A stretch of DNA of 64,000 bases from Botryosphaeria dothidea (Eukaryota > Ascomycota > Dothideomycetes > Botryosphaeriales > Botryosphaeriaceae): the NCBI GenBank assembly GCA_011503125.2, contig WWBZ02000007.1, positions 992,001 to 1,056,000 on the forward strand, given 5' to 3'. The notes beneath the pieces are model-generated. The model did not search any database and was not told the DNA's origin. It worked only from the letters and a program-made list of their open reading frames with translations. The translations under genes and the position numbers were made by a program. Position 1 is the stretch's first letter. Every line of letters starts with the position of its first letter. This document shows, one piece after another, positions 1 through 11,075 of this stretch.

Positions 1-1577
1 TTTGGAGATTTCAAGTGAGAGACTTCGTGACGAACCAAGTCTTCGACGATGCTGCCGAGTTCTTCATCAATGCTGGGGGTGTTCTGAATAAGTGGAAATG
101 GCCAGATATTTCCGGCTTGCATGATTTCAAAGGAAAGCTCGTGCACAGCGCCAACTATGGGGAAGGGTATGACCTCACCGGAAAGAGAGTCGCAGTGCTA
201 GGTGCAGGAAGCAGCGGCGTGCAAATAGTTGCCGCAATAACTCCCAAGGTCGAGAAACTATACCATTGGGTCCGCAACCCTATATGGATCACAGCAGCAT
301 TTGGCCATGGTTGGGCTGGCCCAGATGGTGCCAATTTCACGTGTACGCCAATACTTGAAATTCTATGTCTGGAGCTAACGTCCTTGTAGACAGCGAAGAA
401 CAGCTGCGTTTCCTTGAGAAGAACCCAGACAAGTATCTCGAATATCGCAAACAGATTGAGAACGAACTCAACAAACGTTTTAAATTCATCATCAGAGGGT
501 CTCCCGGTATGCAAACAGATTCCCTCAAGATCCCCTTTTCTGGTATTTTGTTTTCAACTAACGCAGCTTTGAATAGAGAGCAAGGCTGCTCGTGAGTTCG
601 CACGCGACCAAATGTCCCGCAAACTTTCTTCCCGCCCAGACCTCATCTCAGCCATCATCCCCAAAAACTTCAACCCGGGCTGCCGACGACCCACGCCCGC
701 TCCAGGATACCTCGAAGCCCTCTCCGCCCCAAACACCGCCATATACACCGACCAACTGCAGAAAATCACACCAAATGGCTTCATCAACCACGCCGGTATC
801 GAGCACCAAGTCGACGTCATCATCTGCGCAACCGGGTTCGTAGCTCTCTCCTTCAAGCTGACAAAACAAACCCACTGACGCAACCATCATAATTCTAGCT
901 TCGACACCTCTTGGCTCCCTACCTTCCCCTTCCGCGCCTACAACCGCGACCTCCGCGATCTCTGGACGCGCAGTACCCCCTCCCCCTCAACCGGCGCCCC
1001 TACAACCCAGCTCGACGTGACATCCTATCTCAGCATCGGCATCCCGACGTTCCCGAACCACTTCTCCTTCTGCGGCCCCTACGGCCCGCTTGGCCACGGT
1101 TCCTTCATGCCGCTCATCGAGTCCTGGACGTGCTACATGTTCGCCGTCATCACGAAATGCCAGGTCGAGAATATCAAGTCCATCACCCCGCGTATGGAGG
1201 CGGCCCGAGAGTTCCGCCAACACGCCGATCTGTTCTTGCAGCGGACCGCGTGGACGCAGCCATGCAGTAGTTGGTTCAAGCAGGGGAAGAAGACCGGGCA
1301 GGCGGCCGTGTATCCCGGGTCGCGGCTGCATTTCTTGGAGTTGATGAAGGCGCCCAGGTACGAGGATTTTGAGATCAAATATTGGAGCGGGAATCGGTTT
1401 GCATGGTTGGGGAATGGGTTTGAGGTGCGGGAGGAGGATGGGAGGGATATAACCTATTATTTGGGGCTGTTGGGGGATGAGGATAAGCAGCCAGAGTATG
1501 GAGAGGAATTGGTGGAGAGGATGGCAGGGTGGAGGTTGGGCGAAGAGAGCATCGTCACGGGGAGCCAGATGTGTTGA
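1..1577 (+). CDS. Flavin-containing / Baeyer-Villiger-type monooxygenase (5' partial)
   Basis: FAD- and NADPH-dependent monooxygenase, probably oxidising a ketone or other lipophilic substrate. The frame is open from base 3, so the N-terminus with the first FAD-binding GxGxxG lies outside the window. Exons by phase: up to 342, 390-506, 577-835, 899-1577. The second Rossmann motif is visible (GKRVAVLGAGSSG), followed by YSEEQ and KYLEYRKQIEN stretches typical of fungal BVMO-like proteins, then the C-terminal CATGFDTSW motif, which the third splice (donor at 836) restores. The Baeyer-Villiger fingerprint FxGxxxHxxxW reads FKGKLVHSANY, with Tyr where Trp is expected. The stop is TGA at 1575-1577. 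It converges on the SDR gene about 200 bp downstream. Family confidence is high; the substrate is unknown, and a plain FMO without true Baeyer-Villiger activity is possible. Confidence 0.88.
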
Positions 1578-1780
1578 GTCAGGATGATCTTAGAATATTT
1601 TGCGGTCATTTTGTTGCCTGAAATTATCAAGCTTTTTGATGTTTTTAGAAGAGCGCAGCCCATCTTCGGATGCTGCAAGAACAACATTCACTTTCATCTT
1701 TTCCCAGACATACTCAGTGCCGTCGGCACCGAAGAGCCTTTCAGGCCTTGATGAGAGCTCAGCTCGACTGTGCCGCCGCA

Positions 1781-2789
1781 TCAGTGTGCGAAGAATCCAC
1801 CGTCCACAGCAATGATTTTGTTCGTCACATATCCCGTCTTCACCATCCACATCACCGTCTCCGCAATCTCTTCGGGCTTTCCGAGGCGTCCGACGGGGAT
1901 CCCTACGCATGTTAGCGTCTGCTCCTAATGGCTTCCAGAAGTGCTGAGGCTACTCACTCTTGGCCAGCTCCTCGTTGCTTCCAGGCAGCATCGCAGTATC
2001 CTGGATCAACGCCGGCGCGATGCCATTAACCGTAATGCCCTTCGTAGCATAGGCACCCGCAAGCCAGTGAGTCAACGCGTGCAATGCTGACTTAGAAGAG
2101 CTATGGGGGAGTTTGTCAGCTTCCGATTCGGATCAGGCATTTCCGGAACTCACGCGTAATGGGGGCCGATGATGCCGCCGTTAAGTCCGGCAACGCTCGA
2201 GCAGAAAATGACGCGTCCCCAGCCCGACTTCTCCATATCAGGGAGACATAGCTGTGTTAGGAGGAAGGCGGTGCCGCAGTTGGAGCGCCAAGTGGTCTCG
2301 AATTCTTCGATGGTCACGTCGGACGCGGAGCGGAGGCCATGCTTGGACAGGGTAGTGCCGGCATTGTTGAATAGGATGGTGGGCGCACCGAGGGACGAGG
2401 TCACTTCGACATGGAGCTTGCGGACCTGGGATATTTAGTTTCTCTGCATGGTTTGGACTGATGAGGTTTGTCGTTGAGATAATTTTTTTAGGAAATGCGA
2501 TCAACACGTTCATGAAAGAACATGCAGGTATAATGAGGGGGAATACGAACAAAAAACATTCACTTACACCATCGTAGTTGCTCAGGTCGGCCTGGAACGC
2601 TTCAGCTCTGACACCCTTCGCCTTGAGTTTGTCAACGAGTTCGTTGGCTGCATTAGCGTTGCTGAAGTAGTGGACTGCAATGGAACAGTCAAGATCGGCT
2701 AATGCTAAACATGTTGCCTTTCCGATACCGCCGCTGGCTCCGGTGACAAGAGCAAGATGAGAGCTCAGATCGGAGGTCAAGACCGACAT
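1781..2789 (-). CDS. Short-chain dehydrogenase/reductase (FabG-like SDR)
   Basis: Classical NAD(P)-dependent SDR of 252 aa, the usual family length. Exons on the minus strand: 2789-2568, 2425-2154, 2100-1958, 1902-1781, with introns of 142, 53 and 55 nt, all GT-AG and phase-consistent. The N-terminal cofactor motif is TGASGGIG. NNAG follows in the third strand region, then the serine stretch IFCSSVAG, and the catalytic YASSK (YxxxK) is assembled across the second splice. The C-terminus carries GRLGKPEEIAETVMWM and VDGGFFAH, typical of 3-oxoacyl-ACP-reductase-like SDRs. It is divergent from the Ldh2-type dehydrogenase at 3537 and convergent with the monooxygenase, which fits a small catabolic or tailoring cluster. 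The substrate cannot be read from sequence. Confidence 0.9.
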
Positions 2790-3536
2790 GTTGGGATTAT
2801 TGTGCTAGAATGCTTTGCGAATGTTGGAACCTCGCGGAGAGTTTCGTCATGACAGTGGGGAAGGAAGGTGCCACAAACCGGCAACGACTTTCCAACTGTT
2901 GAACCCCGCGCATTCCGTTTTCGTCCCCCACAACACTTTTGCTCTCACAGCAGCACAAGGCGTTACATGCCAGCCAGCATTCATTGGAACCGTCGGATGT
3001 GGTAAGTGCACCTGCCACCGAGAAATCTTGGCGTCGCGATAGGCGTCTACGCTTTGATCGACGCACCTACAACTGCGGGAGCCAATCGTTCGGAGGTCAG
3101 CACCGAAAGACTCTCCGCACTTCGGAAAGCCGAGTCGGGTAATCCATCATCCCGCTCTCTGCTTACTGCATTTCAACTTCCGCCGTGAGTTTATGCTTGA
3201 TTTCTTGGCAGCCGTTGAGCGACTTATACTCTACAGCGGAGATTCTCCGCCTTGTCGTGGCGGCGTCGGCCCGCCCCCGACGGACTCTTTCCTTTCCATA
3301 TCACGGTCATTTTCCCCCCAAAAATTTTGTCTCTTCTCATATTTACGCGCCCACAATTCTTGTGGGCATCGATTCTGCCAATAACAGTCACTGTGAGTGC
3401 CAAATCTCTGCCCTGGCGTTGCTGAGTATTGTAGAGACATCGGCAATTCTCGTGTCTGGCAGACATCTCACGCCACTGGACAGCTCTCCGTCATATCCTG
3501 TCCAGAAGCGGAAATTTCAGAAACCCAATCAGCACC
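2790..3536. promoter_or_regulatory. Shared divergent promoter region, SDR / Ldh2 dehydrogenase
   Basis: This 747-bp stretch separates two divergent starts. I see no coding motif. The right half, nearest position 3537, contains pyrimidine-rich and AAAATTTT-like tracts as expected for a promoter and 5' UTR. No specific operator is recognised. Confidence 0.4.
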
Positions 3537-4637
3537 ATGTCGGCCTCCAGCGCACTCGTCGGTCACACCGAGGAAGCCAAGTCAATACCTATCCACGTCC
3601 GCGCCCAAGACGCCGAGAAATTCGTCCAAGACGTTCTTGTCGGCAATGGCGTGCCGCCTGAAAACGCCTCAATCGTGGCCAAGTGTCTCGTCGCGGCTGA
3701 TCTACGTGGCGTCGATACTCATGGCATCAACCGCATTCCTTCCTACATGGAGCGCATCCGGCAAGGAGTACTCAACGCGAAGGCATCGCCGACAGTGCAG
3801 CAAATTACCCCCGTTGTCGCCCAGGTCGACGGCCAAAACGGCTTTGGCTTCATTGCGGCACACCTTGGCATGGAAGCCGCTATCCGAATGGCCAAGGAGT
3901 TCGGAATCGGCATGGTGAGCGTGAAGCACTCGAACCATTTTGGAATGTCGGCATGGGTGGTTCAGCAGGCATTGGATGCCGGCCTCATGTCCCTCGTCTT
4001 CACTAATTCATCACCAGCACTGCCGGTTTGGGGCGGTCGCGAGAAGCTCATGGGCGTTTCTCCCTTGGCGTGCGGCGCGCCGGCTGGGCAGTCGAAGCCT
4101 TTTATTCTCGACATGGCGCCATCGGTTGCAGCGCGCGGCAAGATTTACAAGGCGCTGCGGCGTGGGGAGAAAATTCCTCGCGACTGGGCACTGGACGCTG
4201 AGGGGCGCCAGACGGATGACCCAGCCTCGGCGCTACAGGGCGTGATGCTGCCAATGGGCGGACCGAAGGGCTCGGCGTTAGCCATCATGATGGATGTCTT
4301 CAGCGGAGTATTGTCGGGGAGCGCGTTCGCAGGCCACGTCACGAACCCGTATGACCCATCGAGGCCGGCGGATGTTGGCCACTTCCTTGTCGCAATCAAA
4401 CCGGACCTTTTCATGAGCTTGGAGGACTTCAAGGAGCGCATGGACTACTTGTATCAGCGCGTGGTCGGCTCGGAGAAGATGGCCGGCGTTGAGCGCGTAT
4501 ACTTTCCCGGAGAAATTGAACAGCTGACGCAGGAGGAGCGCGAGCGACACGGCATACCGTATGTGGAAGCGGAGGTAGCCGCCCTCAACAAAGAGGCACA
4601 GCTGGTTGGTGCGGAAGGCATCAAATCCATGGCCTGA
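3537..4637 (+). CDS. Ldh2-family malate/lactate/ureidoglycolate-type dehydrogenase
   Basis: Single-exon 366-aa NAD(P)-dependent 2-hydroxyacid oxidoreductase of the malate/L-lactate dehydrogenase family (Ldh_2; relatives AllD, ComC, YiaK), which is not the classical Rossmann LDH. Family landmarks are visible: the N-terminal region VAADLRGVDTHGINRIPSY, the conserved-His segment KHSNHFGMSAW around residues 130-140, the nucleotide-binding region CGAPAGQSKPFILDM followed by AxGK, and the glycine-rich PMGGPKGSALA near residue 240. Its length matches the family. The ATG at 3537 lies in a good context (caccATGtc). It neighbours a divergent SDR and a transporter, suggesting metabolism of a small hydroxy- or keto-acid. 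The substrate is uncertain. Confidence 0.9.
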   Translation: MSASSALVGHTEEAKSIPIHVRAQDAEKFVQDVLVGNGVPPENASIVAKCLVAADLRGVDTHGINRIPSYMERIRQGVLNAKASPTVQQITPVVAQVDGQNGFGFIAAHLGMEAAIRMAKEFGIGMVSVKHSNHFGMSAWVVQQALDAGLMSLVFTNSSPALPVWGGREKLMGVSPLACGAPAGQSKPFILDMAPSVAARGKIYKALRRGEKIPRDWALDAEGRQTDDPASALQGVMLPMGGPKGSALAIMMDVFSGVLSGSAFAGHVTNPYDPSRPADVGHFLVAIKPDLFMSLEDFKERMDYLYQRVVGSEKMAGVERVYFPGEIEQLTQEERERHGIPYVEAEVAALNKEAQLVGAEGIKSMA

Positions 4638-5970
4638 GCGACGCCACCAGGCCACCATTCCCTCGGCCGTGAGGTCATTTAGCCGGTGCGGTCGGCCTCT
4701 GCTCACTCGGCGCGTGTCATTGCGCCCACTTCACGACATTTACAGACTGAATCCAAGAGTTCTCCAGAATTTTTTGCCATCACGATGCAGAATTGGAGGT
4801 TCTTGTGTGCTAATACACAATCGCTTTTTCCAGAGGCGAGGAAGGGACAAGCTTCCCCGCGTGGACCCGAACCTGTTTTTCTCCACGCGTCGAAAGCTGG
4901 GGCGACTCTGGTTTCGGAAATTAATCCGCCGCTTTCTCCACAGATACCGAGCCCGCCAGCCCGGCCTTCGTTCAAACGACCGCGCAAACGGCCTCGCAGC
5001 AATCATCTGCCGACAGTAGGGTGGGCCAAGCACTCCGCCAAGTCCCGCTACCGCCACTGAGAGTCGTTGCAATTCTGTCGTCCGTCGTTTCGTCAGCGCG
5101 AGCCCTGTCACTGAGTGGGTCTGCCTGGATTTCTCGCATGATACAGAGTGCGGTGAGGCATCAACTGCACGTGGGCAACGCGTACCCAGGTCCGCGGAGA
5201 CCTCTTTCCCTTCCCCATCTTCCAAAGTTTCGCCCAACCTTCAGTAGAGCCTTAGATAGGATAGCAACAAGGATGATGTGCAGCTTCCGAGGTGCGGTCG
5301 GCAGGCGTGGTGATTAGCCGACCGGACAAGCTCTCGAAGCCTCTGCCAAAGACATCGACCAGTCCGCGCCCCGGAAGTAAGCCGTGCCCAGCATTGCAAC
5401 CATCCAACGGGACGGATATCCTCAAGCGGCCAAGTCGGCCAAGAGTGCGGACCGGAGGGCGTTCCCTTGGCAGAACGCCGCATGCAACCACAAGCGGCTG
5501 GCGCCGCCCTATCAAACGCGCCTTCTACGACGCCTCCATCCGAGATCTCTCAAAGTCCGAGCCCTCAAACTCTTTTTTGGCTTCGCTCTCCCCGTGGGGA
5601 CGCCCACTTTTTAATGCGCTTTTCTAGTAATGTCACCTCGTCCGCGCCCGCTACGGACGCGAGAATGACTCGGACGCAAGGGCGGCGAGGCTGGCCGATG
5701 ATTGTAAACGTACGCCTGGAGTCCCCACAGAGATCCCTGGCCTCAGCTGGGGGCATGGTGGGCGGCGCCGTAGCGGGGAAGGTTGCACGTGTCAGCCAAG
5801 TGTTTTCCGCTCAGGGCGGAACCCGCACACGCTGCGGAGTATATATTTCGTACTCCCCCGCGCAGGATTGTCCTCATCTGCGGTCGTGCTGTGCGTTCGA
5901 CGGTGCGCTCTTCTCCCATTGCCCCTCCTATTCCTCGTAGAGCCCCTCCCAGCCCCCTTCTACCGTCAAA
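4638..5970. other. Intergenic region upstream of the transporter
   Basis: 1.3 kb with no frame that resembles a known protein. It is moderately GC-rich, so short open frames occur by chance. The right end holds the TATA-like element and pyrimidine-rich leader of the MFS transporter. Confidence 0.4.
5840..5848 (+). promoter_or_regulatory. TATA-like element of MFS transporter gene
   Basis: The sequence TATATATTT lies about 130 bp upstream of the ATG at 5971, in an otherwise GC-rich stretch. A C/T-rich leader lies between it and the start codon, a common fungal core-promoter layout. This is a positional inference only. Confidence 0.45.
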
Positions 5971-7832
5971 ATGCCCGGCATCTACAAAGAAGCGCTCAAG
6001 GACACGCCCAAGGAGGTGATGAACTGGCGCCTCTTCTATGGCGTGTTTGGTAGGTCAAACTCTTTCCGTCTCAAAAGTTTCAATCCGACTGATTTGTCCC
6101 AGTGTTTGGTCTTATGGGCGCCGCCCGCGGTCTCGATGAGGGTTTGACCGGCACCACTGCCGAGCAAGTGTCTTTCATTGAGAAGTTCGGCCTCGAAGAC
6201 CCCTCTCTCAGCGAGTCCGAGCAAGCAAACCTTCTCTCGAACATCACTTCCATGGTCCAGATGGGTTCTATCCTCGGAGCCCTTATCGCCTCCTTCATTA
6301 CGGACAGAATCGGACGTTTGTGGGCCACGCGTGAGCTGTGCCTGGTGTGGGTCGTTGGTATCGCTATCTACCTTAGCGCTTCGGCCAATGGCAGCATCGG
6401 AATGGTGTATGCCGGACGCTTCATTGCAGGTGTTGGAATTGGCCAGACCACTGTCGTTGCTCCCACGTATCTTGCCGAAATCTCTCCAAGGGCTTTGCGT
6501 GGCCTTTGCGTCTGCATGTTCGCTGGCAGTGTCTATCTCGGAATTATGCTGTAAGTTATGCCCGTCCTTCCAGAGTTGGAGGTCCTTCCGAGATACGAAA
6601 ATGCAACATCAAGACTAACGCAATGACTGCAGCGGCTACTTTGCTTCTTGGGGCGCATCACTCCACATTAGTGGCGAGAACCAGGCCCAGTGGGTCGTTC
6701 CCAACAGCCTGCATCTGATGTTTGCCAGCATTATCTTCGCCCTCAGCTTTGGTTCCATCGAGTCCCCTCGCTGGCTTATCAAGGTCCACAAGCATGAGAA
6801 GGCGGCCGAGAACCTCTCGAAGCTGCGCCAATTGCCGACCTCGCATCCGTTCGTGCAGACTGAGATTATCGACATCAATGACCAGCTCAACCGTGAGGCC
6901 GAGGCCACCAGGGGTGCCGCCTGGTTCGGTGTTGTCAAGGAGCTCTTCGGATCCTCTGCTAACCGCTACCGCCTTATGCTGTCTCTCTTCTCGCAGCTGC
7001 TGTCGCAGTGGAGCGGTGCCAACTCAATTACCATCTACGCGCCCGAGTACTTCAAGATGATGGGCACCACCGGCCAATCCGAGAAGCTCTTTGCGACCGC
7101 TATCTTCGGTGTCGTTAAGTTCGTTTCGGCCCTGCTCTGCGCATTCTTCCTGATCGACTTCATCGGCCGCAAGCGCTCGCTCAGCTGCGGCATCGGACTG
7201 CAGTTCATCTCCATGCTCTACATGGCCATCTTCCTCGCCATCGACAACGGCGTCGCCACCGAGGGCGCCATCCAGAGCCCCTCGCAGAAGCGTGCGGCCA
7301 TGGGCGCGATCGTCATGATCTACTTCAGGTAAGCTAGCAGCAACCCCAGCCCCGCCCAACAAACACCACCTGCCTATATTCAACGCGCATATAACGCTAA
7401 CACACTAATCATCACAGCGGCTTCGGCTGGGCGCTCGGCTGGAACAGCGTGCAGTACCTGATCAACAGCGAGATCTACCCGCTGCGCCTGCGCGCCATCG
7501 GCGGCTCGATCGCCATGACGATCCACTTCGTCAACCAGTGGGGCAACAGCAAGGCCGTGCCCAGCATGTTCATCGGCCTTGGCAACTCCGGCACCATGTT
7601 CTTCTTCTCCGCCGTCACCTTCATCGGCTTCTTGTGGGTCTGGTTCTTCCTGCCTGAGACGAGCGGCAAGAGTCTGGAGAGCATGGACCGCATGTTCGAG
7701 CTCCCCTGGTACCTCATCGGCCGCAAGGGCAAGCAGATCAGCGATGCGGATCCGAGCACCATGGCGGAGGCGTACAATTTGGAGAAGAACGACCAGAAGC
7801 ATCTGGAGAATGTGAGGGAGGACGGTGTTTGA
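5971..7832 (+). CDS. MFS sugar-porter family transporter (sugar/quinate-permease-like)
   Basis: Twelve-helix plasma-membrane transporter of the sugar porter family. Exons 5971-6049, 6103-6550, 6633-7328 and 7418-7832; introns of 53, 82 and 89 nt. The N-terminus is cytosolic (MPGIYKEALKDTPKEVMNWR). Signatures in order: FITDRIGRLWATR after TM2, GRFIAGVGIGQ, the PTYLAEISPRALRG motif, SPRWLIK before the central loop, IDFIGRKRSL in the second half, and FLPETSGKSLESMDRMF at the end of TM12. These are diagnostic of the Sugar_tr family. The hydrophilic tail ends ENVREDGV. The ATG context gtcaaaATGcc and TATA spacing support the start. Quinate or hexose are possible substrates, but the sequence does not decide. 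It may feed the nearby dehydrogenases. Confidence 0.92.
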
Positions 7833-9410
7833 ATGACTGGAGTGCTACGCGGGGGAGGGGCCCGGTAAAGCTTGGTGTTTATGCTGTCATTTATGATTGA
7901 TACCTTCACGATATATATGATGAGCGGAAGTAAAATAAACTGCGTTCTCGTATCTTGTGATTTTCTCAATGCTTTATAGTCTGTGTGTGCAACGGAGACG
8001 TGGATATCGAATAATGGTACCGTGATGGTGTTTCCGATATTGACTAAGAGCAATGTACCTATACCTTCTAGTGTCTCAGAACATGTGAAAGTCTCTCAAC
8101 GAAGAAAAGAAAAAACGTTGCCGGCGGGGAGATTCATGACAGTCTTTCCATCCGAGGAATCTTGGCCCTTCTTGAGTCTCCAGACACAATTTTTTCTTCA
8201 AGACTCTTAAGCTTGATTTCGCACAATTTGACGTAAAGCAACTGAACCTTGCCACCGCTTCCAAGTAAGCCAAGGTAACCAGTAATTATGAGCGTCGTTA
8301 TGTAGTTTTGTAAAGTGACGCCAAAGCGGCAAAGTGACCGTTGACCACCTTGGCAGCTGTGCACATTCCGGGACCAGGTACTCTGATGAAGGGAAAACAT
8401 TACGTGCGGCTCCAGTTCGGCTTATGTCGACGGACGTCACAAGCATGCGTTTCTCTCAGCTACAGAAACAACGTATAATAGCACTATAACATGTCCTTGC
8501 CGTGGGGAGTGGAAGCAATCGTCTGGATGCAAGTGTAATCAGTCTTACGAGACACCTGCGTCCTGATGAATGCCTCGATTCCCCACGTTACGATACTACA
8601 ATGCGTTATGTGGCCGCTGTGATTCCGCATATGCCGAACCTGAGAAGCATTGCACTTGACTTGGATCAACTGGCTAACCCTCCTTCCACAGCCGGTACTA
8701 ATCCCATAATGGCCAATGGATATGCTATAGTGGTAAGTCATCTGGTAGCATCCTTCAATAACGCTATGGACATTTTCAATCTACCAAGAACACTCATGCC
8801 AGCACACAGCATTGAGTGTATGTGCTGACCGTCCCCACTTCCCTCAAAGTTGAATAGTGACCCGTTATCTTTTGTAGTGAGAAACGAGGTAGAAGTAACC
8901 CTCGTTGGAGTATCGATACAGTGTATGATAAAGGCGGCTCGAATGATAGATTAGTTGGAGAATCTTGCCTTTGGACCAAAAGTGGATCGAACGGCAAAGA
9001 CGTCTGGGATGTAGGTATTGTTCGGAGATTCCAAGAGCATGTACAGGCGAAAATTCCGGTACCATATGAGAGCGGTGTGGCTACATGCAAACTGGAGGCC
9101 AGACCAAGAGGGGCCACAGACACCTGCGGGTGAGAAGCAATGGAAGGTTTGATGATGGATCCAGGCTACAGGAGAGGCGAATCGCATGGTACAGCCGATG
9201 ATCTCGGACCAGGGACAGATGTAATCTGCATATGCTTCCCAAGATTTCTGAATGAAGGAACTGGTCAGGGATCGTGTCCTGGCTTTTCTTCCCGTGTGGA
9301 AGCATAGCTAGCGCTGGAAGATTTGCGCTGAATACCTCATTCCACAGATCCTTGCCGTTGATCTCATTTGAATTAAGCAACTGCGTAAAGAAACCCTTGT
9401 CGAGGGGCAA
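7833..9410. other. Intergenic DNA, no gene recognised
   Basis: The first about 130 bp look like the transporter's 3' end, with AATAAA-like AAAATAAAC near 7932. The rest has no frame with recognisable motifs. On the minus strand from 9410 to about 9081, the frame of the adjacent broken gene stays open after its TAG and could be 3' coding sequence of a longer ancestral gene. Confidence 0.35.
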
Positions 9411-10241
9411 CTATCCCTGTTCACTGGGTGCAGGCATATCGTGACGCTGATGAAGAGACTCGTTAAATAGATCTAGTTCGTTGAGAGAGTTAGACGCGGC
9501 GCGAATTCCGAGAAATACTTGAAGGCCATTACCATCTTCGTCGAATTGACTCGTAGAAATGAAATTGGTTGGAGACGTCGTTGGTTTCCCAACGCCCGGA
9601 CGGTCGTTCCTTGGAGTGCTTGCGGGAAAAGGAGCTGCTGACGCTGGAGTGGCTCGAGCCGTTTCGAAATCCATAAAAACTTCAAGGAAACTCTGCCATT
9701 CCCGGGAACGCTTGCGGAACGTGATCGTGTCTAAGAACTGCAGCGGGTCCAGGCGACGGGGTGATAGAGAGGCAGGTGAGTCGCATGGGGCGAGCGTGCC
9801 TCCCTTTAGCAGCTGAGCTGTCAGAGCGCGTCGCCTGCCCGGTCAAGAGTCCGCGACTCCTATTCATTCACTTGTACCAATTTCCAATCTCTTCGTCTGT
9901 CCCTCCCATTGCCGTGGGCTCAGCAGATTCATCTCTGCGTAGGAAGAGAACGGCAAAGGTAGGAAGACCAGCAATCACATCCAATGTCCAAAATCCCAGA
10001 GCTCGAGTAACGGCCCGTCATCTGTAGCAGGCGCTGGCGGAGGGAGAGGCACTGGTTGTGGTTGTGGTTCTGGCTGCGCCTCGCCATGGTCATTGTCGCC
10101 GTTCAAAGAGAAATAGACCAAGAGTTCCAAGGCAATCGCAAAAGCGGCTGCTGTAGGCGCGAAGCGCAACATCAGAATGTAGAACGACACGTTGATGAGG
10201 GCGCGAGTCGATTGTGAAATGTGAAAATCACCCAAGTCCAT
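9411..10241 (-). pseudogene. Disrupted membrane-protein gene, family unknown
   Basis: Minus-strand coding-like sequence starting at ATG 10241 with MDLGDFHISQSTRALINVSF, one strong membrane segment, and a Pro/Gln-rich linker (PEPQPQPVPLPPPAP). The frame then stops near 9975. A +1 frame immediately after carries a second hydrophobic segment (LDVIAGLPTFAVLFLRR) and runs through a good 43-nt GT-AG intron (about 9835-9877) into a long soluble exon with FLDTITFRKRSREWQSFLEV, ending at TAG 9411. The frame remains open beyond that stop to about 9081. I found no phase-correct splice joining the first two segments, so a frameshift is likely. I do not recognise the family. It lies 500 bp from a hAT-type MITE. 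Alternatives are a missed short exon or a sequencing error. Confidence 0.45.
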
Positions 10242-10748
10242 GGTATTGTCTTCCCTTGTTGAACTTCAGTACTGGTTGAGCCTCGTAGACGGCTTCAGGA
10301 TTTCTAAGAGTGATGTGAAAGTGTACGTATTCTCAAGGTCAGACAAGTGACGATGAATTTGAGAAGACGGAGGCTCAATCTGTGATATATGTGGCATGAC
10401 GGGCACCTCGAATTGGGTTGGCGATATTTCGTTTGCAAATGGCTGCGGAAACTTCTCCGTGGTTCAGGTTGTGCGGTGGTCGGTTTGCAAACTGTTGAAC
10501 TGAAAAAAGTACGGATCCGCACTGTTAGACAGTGCTGGCAGGTAATCCTTATGTTTCACACAAACCATGGCGTTTGGTGAATTTATTGTTCGGCATGGCT
10601 GACACAAAGATGACTTGTCTCAGATCGAACATAGGATGGAGGTACTGGAGATACGGATCATCAAGCTTGGAATTCAACCGGCGACCGTGCGAGGGCGCTT
10701 TACAAGGCGGTATAACCAACGGAGTACAACGGTGTGGAACAAAGATCA
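10242..10748. other. Intergenic DNA left of MITE
   Basis: About 500 bp between the broken membrane-protein gene and the MITE. I see no coding motif, RNA gene or repeat in it. Confidence 0.35.
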
Positions 10749-10756
10749 CTTCGAGG
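10749..10756. repeat. Target-site duplication, left copy
   Basis: CTTCGAGG, identical to the copy at 11068-11075, directly abutting the left inverted repeat of the MITE. Confidence 0.88.
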
Positions 10757-11067
10757 CAGGGCTCGCAGTTAAGTGGCTTGCAAGCAGTAGACTCTATCAA
10801 GCAAGCGTAAGCAAGCGGAATCACGTAATAGATATTACTCAAGAAGGTTTAGTTTATTCCTAATAGGGATTCTCCGGGGGATCTTATCTAATTAAAAGAT
10901 AAATCTACTCCGTTATAAAGGACGAATCTACTACTCTTTTTACTATATTAGGTGTATTTACCTACGTGACTCCGCTTACAAGCGCTTCCAAGCAAGCGGA
11001 GGAAATCGCCCGCTTGCAAGCGTGCTTGCAAGCGCTTGTAAGCAAGCGGTGCTTCTTGCGAGCCCTG
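10757..11067. mobile_element. Non-autonomous hAT-type MITE (311 bp) with 8-bp TSD
   Basis: The element begins CAGGGCTCGCA and ends TGCGAGCCCTG, a perfect 11-bp terminal inverted repeat followed by further imperfect pairing. It is flanked by a perfect 8-bp target-site duplication, CTTCGAGG, at 10749-10756 and 11068-11075. Starting with CAGGG and an 8-bp TSD are hallmarks of the hAT superfamily. Subterminal zones are packed with palindromic GCTTGCAAGCG and AAGCAAGCGG repeats, the kind of array hAT transposases bind. The core (about 10830-10970) is AT-rich and has no coding capacity, so movement would need a transposase from elsewhere. The perfect TSD suggests relatively recent insertion. Confidence 0.88.
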
Positions 11068-11075
11068 CTTCGAGG
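11068..11075. repeat. Target-site duplication, right copy
   Basis: CTTCGAGG, identical to the copy at 10749-10756, directly abutting the right inverted repeat of the MITE. Confidence 0.88.
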
